From contig JAQICD010000274.1 in assembly GCA_027858715.1 (NCBI GenBank), positions 1 through 53,726 of the forward strand: 53,726 bases of DNA, read 5' to 3'. The position numbers and the translations under genes are program-made. Of this stretch, positions 31,202 through 41,122 are shown in pieces; position 1 is the first letter of the stretch; every line of letters begins with the position of its first letter. The notes beneath the pieces were generated by a model, which saw only the letters and a list, made by a program, of their open reading frames with translations, was not told the origin of the DNA and did not search any database. Source of the DNA: Prolixibacteraceae bacterium (lineage in GTDB: Bacteria > Bacteroidota > Bacteroidia > Bacteroidales > Prolixibacteraceae).

Positions 31202-31230
31202 AAAAAAAGCCGGGAAGAGAACCCGGCTTT
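31202..31230 (-). terminator. Rho-independent terminator of the class IIA aldolase gene
   Basis: aaagccggg aagagaa cccggcttt, U-tract on the minus strand. Confidence 0.8.
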
Positions 31231-31254
31231 AAAAATATTTGTTTGCTTCAATGA

Positions 31255-32334
31255 TTAAATACTATCAATGCTGTTCAAATCATTAAAAGCTAATTTTAAT
31301 CTTTCAATCATCGATTCTTGTCCCTTACGCAACCAAACCCTGGGGTCGTAATATTTCTTATTTGGCTTATCATCACCTTCAGGGTTTCCAATTTGAGACT
31401 GGAGGTAAGCCCGGTTTTCTAATTCGAATGCGCGAATACCATCCCATGTAGACCACTGAGTATCGGTGTCGATATTCATTTTTACAACTCCATAACCAAT
31501 TGCTTCACGTATTTCTTCGGTAGAAGAACCACTACCGCCATGAAATACAAACGAAACCGATTTTGCATCTTTTAGCCCGTGCTTTTCTTGTATGAATTCC
31601 TGCGAGTTTTTCAAAATTTTTGGTTCCAATTTTACATTTCCGGGTTTATATACACCATGTACGTTACCGAATGCAGCTGCAATAGTGAAATTTGGCGAAA
31701 CCTCTTTTAAAGCTTCGTAGAAACGGTTAACCTCTTCAGGTTGTGTATAAAGCAATGCATTATCAACCCCTGCATTATCTACTCCGTCTTCCTCTCCACC
31801 GGTTATCCCCAGTTCAATTTCAAGAAACTGATCAATTTTGTTCATCCGCTTAAAATATTTCACCGAAATTTCGATATTTTCATCAAGCGATTCTTCCGAC
31901 AAATCGAGCATATGTGAACTAAACAAGGGCTTACCTGTTTCTTTGTAATATGCTTCACTGGCTTCAATTAATCCGTCAATCCATGGTAATAATTTTTTTG
32001 CAGCATGGTCGGTATGCAAAACAACCCTAACTCCATAAGCTTCGGCTAACTGATGTACATGTTTTGCGGCTGACACTGCACCTAGCACCTGTGCCTTTTG
32101 TCCTTCTAGCTTAAGTCCTTTACCTGCCATAAATGCAGCTCCGCCGTTCGACAACTGGATAATTACGGGAGCATTGGAAATTTTGGCTGCTTCCATTACA
32201 GCATTAATCGAGTCGCTGCCCACTACATTTACTGCCGGCAATGCAAATTCATTAGCCTTTGCATACTCATAAAGATATTTTAAATCGCTACCAGTTACAA
32301 CTCCGGGCTTTACTACTTCTGAAACGGGTTTCAT
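31255..32334 (-). CDS. fbaA: Class II fructose-bisphosphate aldolase (long, FbaA/class IIA type)
   Basis: 359 aa; 'VVLHTDHAAKKLLPWIDGLIEA', 'ITGGEEDGVDN', 'FVFHGGSGSSTEEI', 'GVVKMNIDTDTQWSTWDGIRAFE'. Confidence 0.95.
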   Translation of the reverse strand: MKPVSEVVKPGVVTGSDLKYLYEYAKANEFALPAVNVVGSDSINAVMEAAKISNAPVIIQLSNGGAAFMAGKGLKLEGQKAQVLGAVSAAKHVHQLAEAYGVRVVLHTDHAAKKLLPWIDGLIEASEAYYKETGKPLFSSHMLDLSEESLDENIEISVKYFKRMNKIDQFLEIELGITGGEEDGVDNAGVDNALLYTQPEEVNRFYEALKEVSPNFTIAAAFGNVHGVYKPGNVKLEPKILKNSQEFIQEKHGLKDAKSVSFVFHGGSGSSTEEIREAIGYGVVKMNIDTDTQWSTWDGIRAFELENRAYLQSQIGNPEGDDKPNKKYYDPRVWLRKGQESMIERLKLAFNDLNSIDSI

Positions 32335-32526
32335 AATTTTTAATTTAACATTTAGACTCCTATAAACAACTCATAAATGGGATTGTTTACTGGAATAGAG
32401 TTTTTTGTCATCTATCTGCTTTTTGTTAAGGTTACTTTAACAGATGCATAACCAATAATCATTGTGCTGCATTAGAAGGAATTATATTTAAATTGCAGCT
32501 GCAAAAGACCAATGCAAAAAAAAACA

Positions 32527-32557
32527 TTGTATTAAAACCTCCAATTTTATACTTTTG
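32527..32557 (+). promoter_or_regulatory. Putative Bacteroidota sigma-ABfr promoter for the + strand aldolase
   Basis: TTG (32527-32529), 20-nt spacer, TACTTTTG (32550-32557) matching TAnnTTTG; 57 bp before the ATG. Confidence 0.5.
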
Positions 32558-32614
32558 TACATCTTGCAAATCAGAAATACAAGAATATTTATTAACACAT
32601 AAAACCAAAATCAA

Positions 32615-33610
32615 ATGACTGTTAGTTATAAAGACCTCGGTTTGGTTAACTCCAAAGAGTTGTTCAAAAAAGCGGTTGACGGTGGATACGCTATACCTGC
32701 GTACAACTTCAATAACCTCGAACAAATTCAAGCAATTTTACAAGCCTGTGTTGAAACAAAATCACCAGTAATTCTTCAAGTTTCATCAGGTGCACGTAAA
32801 TACGCCAACGCTACTTTATTACGCAACATGGCCAAGGGTGCTGTTGAGTATGTAAAAGAACTGGGATACGAAATTCCAATTGTATTACATCTCGACCACG
32901 GCGATACTTTCGAATTATGCAAAGATTGTATCGACAACGGCTTCTCATCGGTAATGATTGACGGCTCACACCACTCGTACGAAGAAAATGTTGCATTAAC
33001 AAAAAAAGTAGTTGAATACGCACACAAATTCGACGTAACCGTTGAAGGCGAACTTGGTGTTTTGGCTGGTGTTGAAGACGACGTAGTAGCAGAAGAATCG
33101 AGCTATACCAAACCTGAAGAGGTTGAGGATTTTGTTAAGCGTACCGGCGTTGACTCACTGGCTATCTCTATTGGAACATCGCATGGAGCACACAAGTTCA
33201 CTCCTGAGCAGTGTACCAAAAATGAAGATGGCGTATTGGTTCCACCACCATTGAAGTTCGAAATTCTCGAAGAAATCGAAAATCGTATTCCAGGCTTCCC
33301 AATTGTACTTCACGGTTCATCTTCAGTACCAGTTGAGTACATTCAAATGATTAACGAAAATGGCGGTGACCTTGCTGCTGCTGTTGGTATTCCTGAAGAT
33401 CAACTTCGTAAAGCAGCCAAATCAGCAGTTTGTAAGATCAACATCGACTCTGACGGACGTTTGGCAATGACCGCTGCTGTTCGTAAGGTGATGAAAGAAA
33501 ATCCTTCTGAATTTGACCCTCGCAAATACCTCGGCCCTGCCCGCGATGAACTCAAAAAATTGTACATGCACAAAAATATCAAGGTATTGGGATCGGCTGA
33601 GAAAGCCTAA
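32615..33610 (+). CDS. Class II fructose-bisphosphate aldolase (class IIB-like)
   Basis: 331 aa; 'YAIPAYNFNNLEQIQAIL', 'IVLHLDHGDTFELCKDCIDNGFSSVMIDGSH', 'VEGELGVLAGVEDD', 'IVLHGSSSVP', 'CKINIDSDGRLAMTAAVRK'. Confidence 0.94.
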   Translation: MTVSYKDLGLVNSKELFKKAVDGGYAIPAYNFNNLEQIQAILQACVETKSPVILQVSSGARKYANATLLRNMAKGAVEYVKELGYEIPIVLHLDHGDTFELCKDCIDNGFSSVMIDGSHHSYEENVALTKKVVEYAHKFDVTVEGELGVLAGVEDDVVAEESSYTKPEEVEDFVKRTGVDSLAISIGTSHGAHKFTPEQCTKNEDGVLVPPPLKFEILEEIENRIPGFPIVLHGSSSVPVEYIQMINENGGDLAAAVGIPEDQLRKAAKSAVCKINIDSDGRLAMTAAVRKVMKENPSEFDPRKYLGPARDELKKLYMHKNIKVLGSAEKA

Positions 33611-33677
33611 GCATACAAGATGTTTTATATCGATTATAAAAAGCTGTTGTTTGTTTCAAGCTACAGCTTTTCTTTTT

Positions 33678-35984
33678 TTAAAAAGGATATCCAATGGCAA
33701 TGTTAAAATTCAGATCATCGGAACTAAATGCTTTTGAAGTATGAATCCAACGCTGCCCCAGAGGCAACGAAGGTGACCGCAGCTTAACTCCAACGTCGGC
33801 GCGAAGAACAAAATACGGCAATACCAATCGCAAGCCTGCCCCCGACCCCACTGCGATCTCATTATAGAAATCATAGAATTCAAAAACAGCACCTTCGCGG
33901 TTATCAAAACGGTTTATTGCCCAAATATTTCCTGCATCAACAAACAACGCACCTTCAAGCATCCAGAATAACTGAAAACGGTATTCTATATTGGCTTCAA
34001 GCTTGATGTCAGATGTCTGATTTGGATAAGCATTCCCTGTTGGCGAATAAGTACCTGGCCCTATCGACCTTACATGCCAGGCTCGTATGCCATTAGCCCC
34101 GCCTGTAAAATATTGTCGCTCAAAAGGCATCAGGTTAGAGTTTCCGTATGGATATGCTACTCCAACGAATGCACGTGCTGCAAATTTATTATACTTGTCG
34201 AATCGATATCCGTATCGCCATTCAAAATCGCCTCTCAAATATTGGGAAAAACGAGTCCCGAAATATTCGTAATACATCAACGGCTCACCATTTTCTCCAA
34301 TAGACGACGATGCAACCAACGAACGGTTTAATACATTACTCAAGCCAAACAAAAAATTACCTGCGGCTTCAATATCAACTTTAAAATACTTATAATTTGC
34401 ACTTCCACCCCTGCTTTGTGTGTTATATACAAAACTATAATTACTGGCATAAATTATATGATCGGTATAGCTACTCTTAATATATAAATCTTCAATAGAA
34501 TTAATGAAGCTCTCATTCAGACTAAAAATACGTACAGCATTCAAATCAAGAAGATTAAAACTATGACTTTTCTGAATTGATGAACGCCATTGGTATCCCA
34601 ACCGGGCATTAACAACCGTACGTGTATAATCAGGTCGTCTTTGGTAATTGTACGCCAACGAAATAGACGTAAAAGGAATGGAGTGTAATTTTAATTTTTG
34701 TTCATTAATTGGAAAAAGAAAACCAGGAAGCCGCAACCGCATACTCCCGCCATATTCAATAGTGTTAAATTTTTGATCATCTATCCCGGTAACCTGACGC
34801 TCAGTTGCTCCTCTTAATGTAATATCGAAAATTTCGGCACCTCGAAATAAGTTGCGATGCTGATAATTTAGGTTGCCCGCTACCCCCAAATCACCCGATG
34901 CATTTGTACCCTCAATGTCGAATGAATAGTTTTGACGGGTTTGTAAAGGCAAATATACACGCGCATTAAGTCTTCCATGCAAACTGTCGTTTGCTAAATG
35001 CTCCTCATCAAACTGTATATTCACATACTTGAATTGCCGAAGTGCATATAAATTATTATACATTTTATCTTCAAGCCTTTTCTGGTAAATATCACCCGGA
35101 AACATTTCTATAGTTTTCAGAAGAACTTTTTCTTTAATCGGAACAGTTTTGTTATAGTGAAACAAAAAATCACCTACTTGTATCGTATCCTTATAACCTA
35201 CATTGTTTATTTCGTCGATGTTTGTGCTTATTCCACCCATATAAAACGAATAGCTATCGACTGTGAACTTTTTATGCTGGCTATAATTGCTATTCACCAA
35301 TATCGAACGGTCTTCAATTATTAAATCTATATCGGCCTGATATTCGTAATTGGTTGTATCAATCTGAAAATGAATAAAATCCTCTGAAAACTTAAAGTAA
35401 CCCCTATTTCGAAATTCATCTGATATTCGTTTTCGCTCATTCTCAAGCAATCCTACATCTAAAATATCATCATTAGAAATTATTGCTTCTCGGCGGATCT
35501 CATTAATTTCTTGTAACAAATTTCTATCATTTACTATATAATCAATAGTGCGTACACGATAGGACTGGCCTGTTTTTATAGCGTAATTCACCGTAGCAGT
35601 CTTATTGCTAAATGAAACAGAGTCGTTTATCGATGCCCTATAATAGCCTTTATTATGTAAATGCATTAACAGTTGCTGCGATGACTTGTTTTTAAGTCCA
35701 ATATCGTAAATCACCGGGGGCTCTCCAATATTTTTAAGTATCCCTTTTTCACGTTTCTTGGATGACATGTTATATAGCCACAAATGAAAACGAATAAAAC
35801 CAAGTATCTTCAGATTTTCTCTCTGTCGTAAATGCTTTTCCAGTTCTTTCTCCTCTATATCATCATTATCAACTTTTACTGTTACATCTTTCAATAAATA
35901 TTCATCATCTGGAACGTAACGGGTCATTCGACACCCGGAAAACAATACCATTAATACCAGCATTACAGTTAAAGATATCCTCAT
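33678..35984 (-). CDS. tamL: BamA/TamA-family outer membrane assembly lipoprotein (TamL-like)
   Basis: Lipobox 'MVLFSGC'; POTRA-like N-terminal half; C-terminal Omp85 barrel with 'FERQYFTGGANGIRAWHVRSIGPGTY' and 'GSGAGLRLVLPYFVLRADVGVKLRSP'. Confidence 0.88.
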   Translation of the reverse strand: MRISLTVMLVLMVLFSGCRMTRYVPDDEYLLKDVTVKVDNDDIEEKELEKHLRQRENLKILGFIRFHLWLYNMSSKKREKGILKNIGEPPVIYDIGLKNKSSQQLLMHLHNKGYYRASINDSVSFSNKTATVNYAIKTGQSYRVRTIDYIVNDRNLLQEINEIRREAIISNDDILDVGLLENERKRISDEFRNRGYFKFSEDFIHFQIDTTNYEYQADIDLIIEDRSILVNSNYSQHKKFTVDSYSFYMGGISTNIDEINNVGYKDTIQVGDFLFHYNKTVPIKEKVLLKTIEMFPGDIYQKRLEDKMYNNLYALRQFKYVNIQFDEEHLANDSLHGRLNARVYLPLQTRQNYSFDIEGTNASGDLGVAGNLNYQHRNLFRGAEIFDITLRGATERQVTGIDDQKFNTIEYGGSMRLRLPGFLFPINEQKLKLHSIPFTSISLAYNYQRRPDYTRTVVNARLGYQWRSSIQKSHSFNLLDLNAVRIFSLNESFINSIEDLYIKSSYTDHIIYASNYSFVYNTQSRGGSANYKYFKVDIEAAGNFLFGLSNVLNRSLVASSSIGENGEPLMYYEYFGTRFSQYLRGDFEWRYGYRFDKYNKFAARAFVGVAYPYGNSNLMPFERQYFTGGANGIRAWHVRSIGPGTYSPTGNAYPNQTSDIKLEANIEYRFQLFWMLEGALFVDAGNIWAINRFDNREGAVFEFYDFYNEIAVGSGAGLRLVLPYFVLRADVGVKLRSPSLPLGQRWIHTSKAFSSDDLNFNIAIGYPF

Positions 35985-36110
35985 TCCTGATTATTTTTAT
36001 CTGCTTAAAAATATAAAAACAAAATTAAAAAACAATTCCTTTCAAGTGCCGACCACCTATTCTTATTTAAATTCATTAATTTTGAAAATAAATTATTCAT
36101 CTATCGATCT

Positions 36111-36878
36111 ATGCTCAGCAAAAACAAAACCAAATTCATACTCTCTTTACAAAGAAAAAAAAAACGCGACTCGAATATGCTCTTCGTGGCCGAGGGTGAA
36201 AAAACAATCCATGAGTTAGTTAAAGCAAAGTACAATTTTCACTCTATTTTTGCCACTACCGAACGACTACAAAAATTTGAAAATATAAATTGCCCCCTCG
36301 AAGAAGCAACCACAGCTGAGCTTGCAAAAGTAAGTGCCTTTAAATCGACACCGCAGATGCTGGCTGTATGCCACCAAAAAAAGAATGAAATCAACTACGA
36401 AGAAATCAGTAACGAAATATCAATTGTTCTCGACGAGATTCAGGATCCGGGTAACCTGGGTACAATTATAAGGCTGGCTTCGTGGTTTGGCATCAAAAAC
36501 ATCATCTGTTCACATCACACAGCCGACTGCTATAATCCTAAAGCCATACAGGCTACCATGGGAGCTATTGCTCATGTAAAAATACACTATATTGAACTGG
36601 ATCGTTTTTTAGCACATCCGATAATGCAATCCATAAATCGTTACGGGGCTTTTCTCGAGGGCGAAAACATTTATACTGCCAACCTAAATCACCATTCAGC
36701 ACTTATCATTTTAGGGAACGAAGGAAAAGGTATTTCAAAAACCGTTGAGCAGCTCGTGAGTCACAAGCTTTTAATACCATCATTTAGTAACGAAAAACGA
36801 GTCGAATCGCTTAACGTTTCTATGGCTGCCGCTGTAATTTGCTCTGAATTTAAACGTCGCTCAATCCCAATACAGTAG
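36111..36878 (+). CDS. TrmH/SpoU-family RNA 2'-O-methyltransferase
   Basis: 'VLDEIQDPGNLGTIIRLASWFGIKNIICS', 'PKAIQATMGAIAHVKIHY', 'LIILGNEGKGISKTV', 'LNVSMAAAVICSEFKRR'. Confidence 0.93.
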   Translation: MLSKNKTKFILSLQRKKKRDSNMLFVAEGEKTIHELVKAKYNFHSIFATTERLQKFENINCPLEEATTAELAKVSAFKSTPQMLAVCHQKKNEINYEEISNEISIVLDEIQDPGNLGTIIRLASWFGIKNIICSHHTADCYNPKAIQATMGAIAHVKIHYIELDRFLAHPIMQSINRYGAFLEGENIYTANLNHHSALIILGNEGKGISKTVEQLVSHKLLIPSFSNEKRVESLNVSMAAAVICSEFKRRSIPIQ

Positions 36879-38418
36879 CTACTTTTTCGGCACATCGTTC
36901 TCCATCAACCGCCGACGATACGATACCACCGGCATAGCCTGCACCTTCGCCACACGGAAATAAACCCGGCATTTTTACATGTTCAAATGTATCTTCATTT
37001 CTCGGAATTCTAACCGATGATGAAGTTCTTGACTCTACCCCCATTACCATCGCTTCGTTGGTTAAAAATCCACGTGCTTTTTTTTCAAACATTTTAAATC
37101 CTTCGCGCAATCGGCCTGCAACATTAACCGGCAACCATCGATGCATATCCGATGAAATTATTCCCGGACGATATGACGATTTTATAAGCGAAGACGAATT
37201 CTTACCGCTTACAAAATCGCTTAAGCGCTGTGCTGGTGCCAGTTGAGATTCGCCGGCCATCTGAAAACACTTTCTCTCCAAATCTTCCTGAAATTTCAAT
37301 CCAGCCAGTTCTCGATGATGGTGGTATTGTTTCAAATCGGCGGTATGAATTTCGGTTACTATGCCCGAATTGGCAAACACCCCCCCCCTGTGCGAAGGCG
37401 ACATGCCGTTTACCACCAACTCACCTGGAGCTGTCGAAGCCGGAACAATTACGCCACCCGGACACATACAAAAAGAATAAACTCCACGACCTTCGACCTG
37501 ACTTACAAAGCTATAACTTGCTGCTGGTAGATATTTACCACGATTTGGCCGGTGGTATTGAATCTGGTCGATTAACGCCTGCGGGTGCTCTACCCTCACT
37601 CCTACGGCAAAATTCTTAGCTTCGAGATGAATCCCCCTGTCACGTAAAAGTTTATAAATATCGCGTGCCGAATGCCCTGTTGCCAGAACTACTGCACGCC
37701 CCTTAAATATGGTTCCATCAAGTGTCTTTACACCCAGCATTTCACCATTTTTAACAATAAAATCGACTACACGCTGGTTAAAATGCATTTCACCCCCGTA
37801 ATCCAGTATCGTTTTGCGGATATTCACAATTACGCGGGGTAAAACATTGCTGCCAATATGAGGATGGGCATCAATTAATATTTCGGGCTGTGCTCCATGA
37901 AAATGCAAAACATTGAGAATTTTACGTATATCGCCTTTCTTTTTTGATCGTGTATAAAGCTTACCATCAGAAAATGTACCGGCACCACCTTCTCCAAAGC
38001 CATAATTTGAATCCGGGTTAACCCCATTATTGCGGTGAATAGCTGCAATATCGGCTTTTCGCGACGAAACATCCTTGCCACGTTCAACAATAACCGGTTT
38101 TATACCAAGTTCAATCAACCGTAAGGCTGCAAATAGCCCGGCAGGTCCGGCTCCAACAATAATCACTTCAGGCTTATTTGCTACATTTAAATAATGCAAC
38201 TCAGGCCTGACTATAGCATCGGGCAATTCACCAACATATACTTCAACCCCAAGATTAATACGCACATTACGTCCACGAGCATCTACCGACCTTCGTACAA
38301 TGTTGAAATGCGAAATATCATCAACTGGCAGTTTAAGTTTTCCCGCAACCACCTCTTTACAAGCCTCTTCGTTTGATGCCACTTTTGGCGATAGACAAAT
38401 ATTAATCTGATGAATCAC
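36850..38418 (-). CDS. FAD-dependent oxidoreductase family protein
   Basis: 522 aa; 'EVIIVGAGPAGLFAALRLIELGIKPVIVERG', 'GEGGAGTFSDGKLYTRSKK', 'FPCGEGAGYAGGIVSSAVDGERCAE'. Confidence 0.93.
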   Translation of the reverse strand: MIHQINICLSPKVASNEEACKEVVAGKLKLPVDDISHFNIVRRSVDARGRNVRINLGVEVYVGELPDAIVRPELHYLNVANKPEVIIVGAGPAGLFAALRLIELGIKPVIVERGKDVSSRKADIAAIHRNNGVNPDSNYGFGEGGAGTFSDGKLYTRSKKKGDIRKILNVLHFHGAQPEILIDAHPHIGSNVLPRVIVNIRKTILDYGGEMHFNQRVVDFIVKNGEMLGVKTLDGTIFKGRAVVLATGHSARDIYKLLRDRGIHLEAKNFAVGVRVEHPQALIDQIQYHRPNRGKYLPAASYSFVSQVEGRGVYSFCMCPGGVIVPASTAPGELVVNGMSPSHRGGVFANSGIVTEIHTADLKQYHHHRELAGLKFQEDLERKCFQMAGESQLAPAQRLSDFVSGKNSSSLIKSSYRPGIISSDMHRWLPVNVAGRLREGFKMFEKKARGFLTNEAMVMGVESRTSSSVRIPRNEDTFEHVKMPGLFPCGEGAGYAGGIVSSAVDGERCAEKVATVLGLSDV

Positions 38419-38465
38419 GTTATACGCTTGTTAAATGAATTGAGTATTGAAACCATCTGAACAGC

Positions 38466-39257
38466 TTATTCAAAATGAAAACTGAGCGTTAGAATATGTG
38501 AATTAAGTTTTTTAAAAGCCTGACTATAATACTTGGGTTGCGGATGTTGTGGCGGATCGGCAAGCATGCTGTTTAAGCCGAAACTATATTTCAATTCTGC
38601 CGAGAGCCTGAAAAACTGCAAATACATATCCCATCCCATGCCTGCTTCGGCATAAAATGTTACTCGTTTAGTACGTAATAAATCTTCTTTAGCCGACTTC
38701 GAAATATCAATACGCATAGCCAATCCGCTAATCATATACGGACGTTGATTTATTATCCGTTTTGATTTGTATTTAACCAGCAAAGGAAAATCGAGATAGG
38801 TTGATCGTAATGTATATGAGTTTGTATTAGAAGGCTCATTCAAATCGTGTAAAGGAATGTTAAAAACGATTTGTCGTGAACCGAACGATAATCCTGGCAG
38901 AAACCTCAGATCGAGATTCTCGCTTAATCTCAGGTTTGAAACAATACCAACAGTAAAACCTGGTATGAGGGTTGCGACATCGGCACGTATGACCCGGCCA
39001 ACTTCGTCAACTTCGCTCATGAATTCTGGATAAATCTCTTGTAGTAAATCTGCATCAAAGTCGGGATTGTCGTTCAACGAGCCGTAGTGCAAAAAGCCCA
39101 GATCATGTGTATTAACACCCAGCGTAAACCCAAAATGAATGGTTCGATCGTCGAAGGTAGTAAGATTAGGCACTCCCCACATTTGGGCTTTTACAGCAAA
39201 TGTTGAAGCTAACAATACTATAAGCACGTAAAATCGTAATCCCGCTATTTTGTTCAT
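38466..39257 (-). CDS. porT: PorT family outer membrane protein (T9SS-associated)
   Basis: Signal peptide; 'FGFTLGVNTHDLGF', 'FTVGIVSNLRLSENLDLRFLPGLSFGSRQI', 'STYLDFPLLVKYKSKR'; next to ubiE. Confidence 0.88.
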   Translation of the reverse strand: MNKIAGLRFYVLIVLLASTFAVKAQMWGVPNLTTFDDRTIHFGFTLGVNTHDLGFLHYGSLNDNPDFDADLLQEIYPEFMSEVDEVGRVIRADVATLIPGFTVGIVSNLRLSENLDLRFLPGLSFGSRQIVFNIPLHDLNEPSNTNSYTLRSTYLDFPLLVKYKSKRIINQRPYMISGLAMRIDISKSAKEDLLRTKRVTFYAEAGMGWDMYLQFFRLSAELKYSFGLNSMLADPPQHPQPKYYSQAFKKLNSHILTLSFHFE

Positions 39258-39341
39258 TCGTCAATTTTTACTTTCAAAAAAAAATTTCTTAACACTTATG
39301 ATTTTTATAAAACCAAAAGTTTAATGAAATATTGTAATCAC

Positions 39342-40061
39342 CTACGACTTATGTCCAACATAAATTGTAGCTATACGAAACGACAAAGGAATTTGCTTCA
39401 GACCTGAAAATCCACACTCTGACATTATCTCAAGAAAATCATCACCTGCCGGAAATACATTTATTGATTCGGGCAAGTACATGTATGCTCTTTTATCTTT
39501 AGATATTACTCGTCCGAGCAATGGTAAAATATAAAACGAATAAAAGTGATATAACTGCTTAACGGGGAAAACAACAGGTTTTGAAAATTCTAGAATGATG
39601 AATGGCGCACCAGATTTTAAAACCCGGTTAATATCACGAAGCCCTGCTTTTAAATCTGCAAAATTACGTACTCCAAAAGCAACTGTAGCTGCATCGAACA
39701 TTTCATCTTTGTAGGGTAACTGTTCTGCATCACCAACTTCAAGCTTAATTATCTTTGTTAACGAACATGCACTTACCTTATTATTTCCTTCTTCAATCAT
39801 CATTTCAGACAGGTCGATACCGGCAACCGAACGTACTCCGACTTTTGCAGCCATAATGGCCAGATCGGCTGTTCCGGTTGCAATATCCAATACATTATCG
39901 GGCTTGTAGCTTTGCAAAATTCTAATAATCCTCTTCCGCCACAACACATCTATCCCTAATGAAAGCAAATGATTCAGCAAATCGTAATTACGGGCAATAT
40001 TGTTAAACATTGCCCGCACCTCGTTCTTTTTATCGTCGCTACTGTTATACGGTTGTACCAA
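39342..40061 (-). CDS. ubiE: Demethylmenaquinone methyltransferase (UbiE/MenG)
   Basis: 'VRAMFNNIARNYDLLNHLLSLGIDVLWRKR', 'VLDIATGTADLAI', 'VAFGVRNFADL'. Confidence 0.95.
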   Translation of the reverse strand: MVQPYNSSDDKKNEVRAMFNNIARNYDLLNHLLSLGIDVLWRKRIIRILQSYKPDNVLDIATGTADLAIMAAKVGVRSVAGIDLSEMMIEEGNNKVSACSLTKIIKLEVGDAEQLPYKDEMFDAATVAFGVRNFADLKAGLRDINRVLKSGAPFIILEFSKPVVFPVKQLYHFYSFYILPLLGRVISKDKRAYMYLPESINVFPAGDDFLEIMSECGFSGLKQIPLSFRIATIYVGHKS

Positions 40062-40072
40062 TTTGTATTCTA

Positions 40073-41122
40073 TTAAATTGAACCACTCATTTTGTCAATA
40101 TATCCAAACGATTGATCGTCAATCCTAACCTCGCCTTTTGTAACATGCCCCAATGTAAAATATGGTGTTTTCAATTCGTACATGTAATCAATAAAAGCAT
40201 CTTCATTTTCAGGACTTACACTCACTATAACCCGACCCATGGCTTCGCCAAACAAAAACGAATCAACACGTGTCTCTGCAGCTGTTGTTATATCAAATCC
40301 TAAACCTTTTAACCAGCCGGCTCGAAGTAATGTAAAAAACACGCCTCCCTTGGCAACAGGTGCAGCACTATCAATCAGTGAGAGTTGTACTAACTCTTTA
40401 ATTGATCCGGCTATCTGTGCTTCAAGTTTCAAGTCGAATTGAGGTAATGGAGAATCTGAAATACCATGATAAAATTCAAGGTAATCTGATGTACTTATAT
40501 CATTGGTTACCCGACCCAACATGAAAATGTTATGACCTTTACTCTTAAATCCCGGATCCATGCATACCAATTGCTTTTCAGTATTATCGTTTAAAACTCC
40601 GACCAAAGTAACAATTAATGTAGGCGCATTGTTGCCATGTTCATCAAAATGATCGAAGCGTATTTTACGATCTGAAATCTGAACACCAAAAACAGCAGAA
40701 GCATTCTCAAGACCTTTCTTAATGCCTTGTGCTATGTTATTGCCGTTAGGATCGGCATAGTTAATATGGTACAGCATGGCTGTTAAAGCCAACGGCCTGG
40801 CACCATAACAAATCATTTTACGTGCAGCCCGTGCAACCAATATTTCTGCAGCTTTTTGCGGGTCGCGTTCGAGATGATGATGCATGGCATGCGTTGTCAT
40901 CGACATAAACTGCTTTCCATTACCGGCATCGAAGAAATTAGATTCGTTGTATCTTCCTTCTTTCAGATTATCAATATCCGAACCACCATCTGTGAAATCA
41001 TTGAAATAGTTCAAAGGTGAAAGATTTGGATTCACCATCAGATTCATAATTATATCACCAATGTCGGCTGGTTCAGGCAATTGATTAATATCAAATTCTG
41101 TATTATCTGTTTTTTCAGTCAT
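40073..41122 (-). CDS. AIR synthase-related protein (PurM/PurL-superfamily single-module protein)
   Basis: 349 aa; ATP-binding PurM-fold features ('AARKMICYGARPLALTAML', 'IFMLGRVTNDISTSDYLEFYHGI', 'AAPVAKGGVFFTLLRAGWLKGLGFDI'). Confidence 0.7.
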   Translation of the reverse strand: MTEKTDNTEFDINQLPEPADIGDIIMNLMVNPNLSPLNYFNDFTDGGSDIDNLKEGRYNESNFFDAGNGKQFMSMTTHAMHHHLERDPQKAAEILVARAARKMICYGARPLALTAMLYHINYADPNGNNIAQGIKKGLENASAVFGVQISDRKIRFDHFDEHGNNAPTLIVTLVGVLNDNTEKQLVCMDPGFKSKGHNIFMLGRVTNDISTSDYLEFYHGISDSPLPQFDLKLEAQIAGSIKELVQLSLIDSAAPVAKGGVFFTLLRAGWLKGLGFDITTAAETRVDSFLFGEAMGRVIVSVSPENEDAFIDYMYELKTPYFTLGHVTKGEVRIDDQSFGYIDKMSGSI

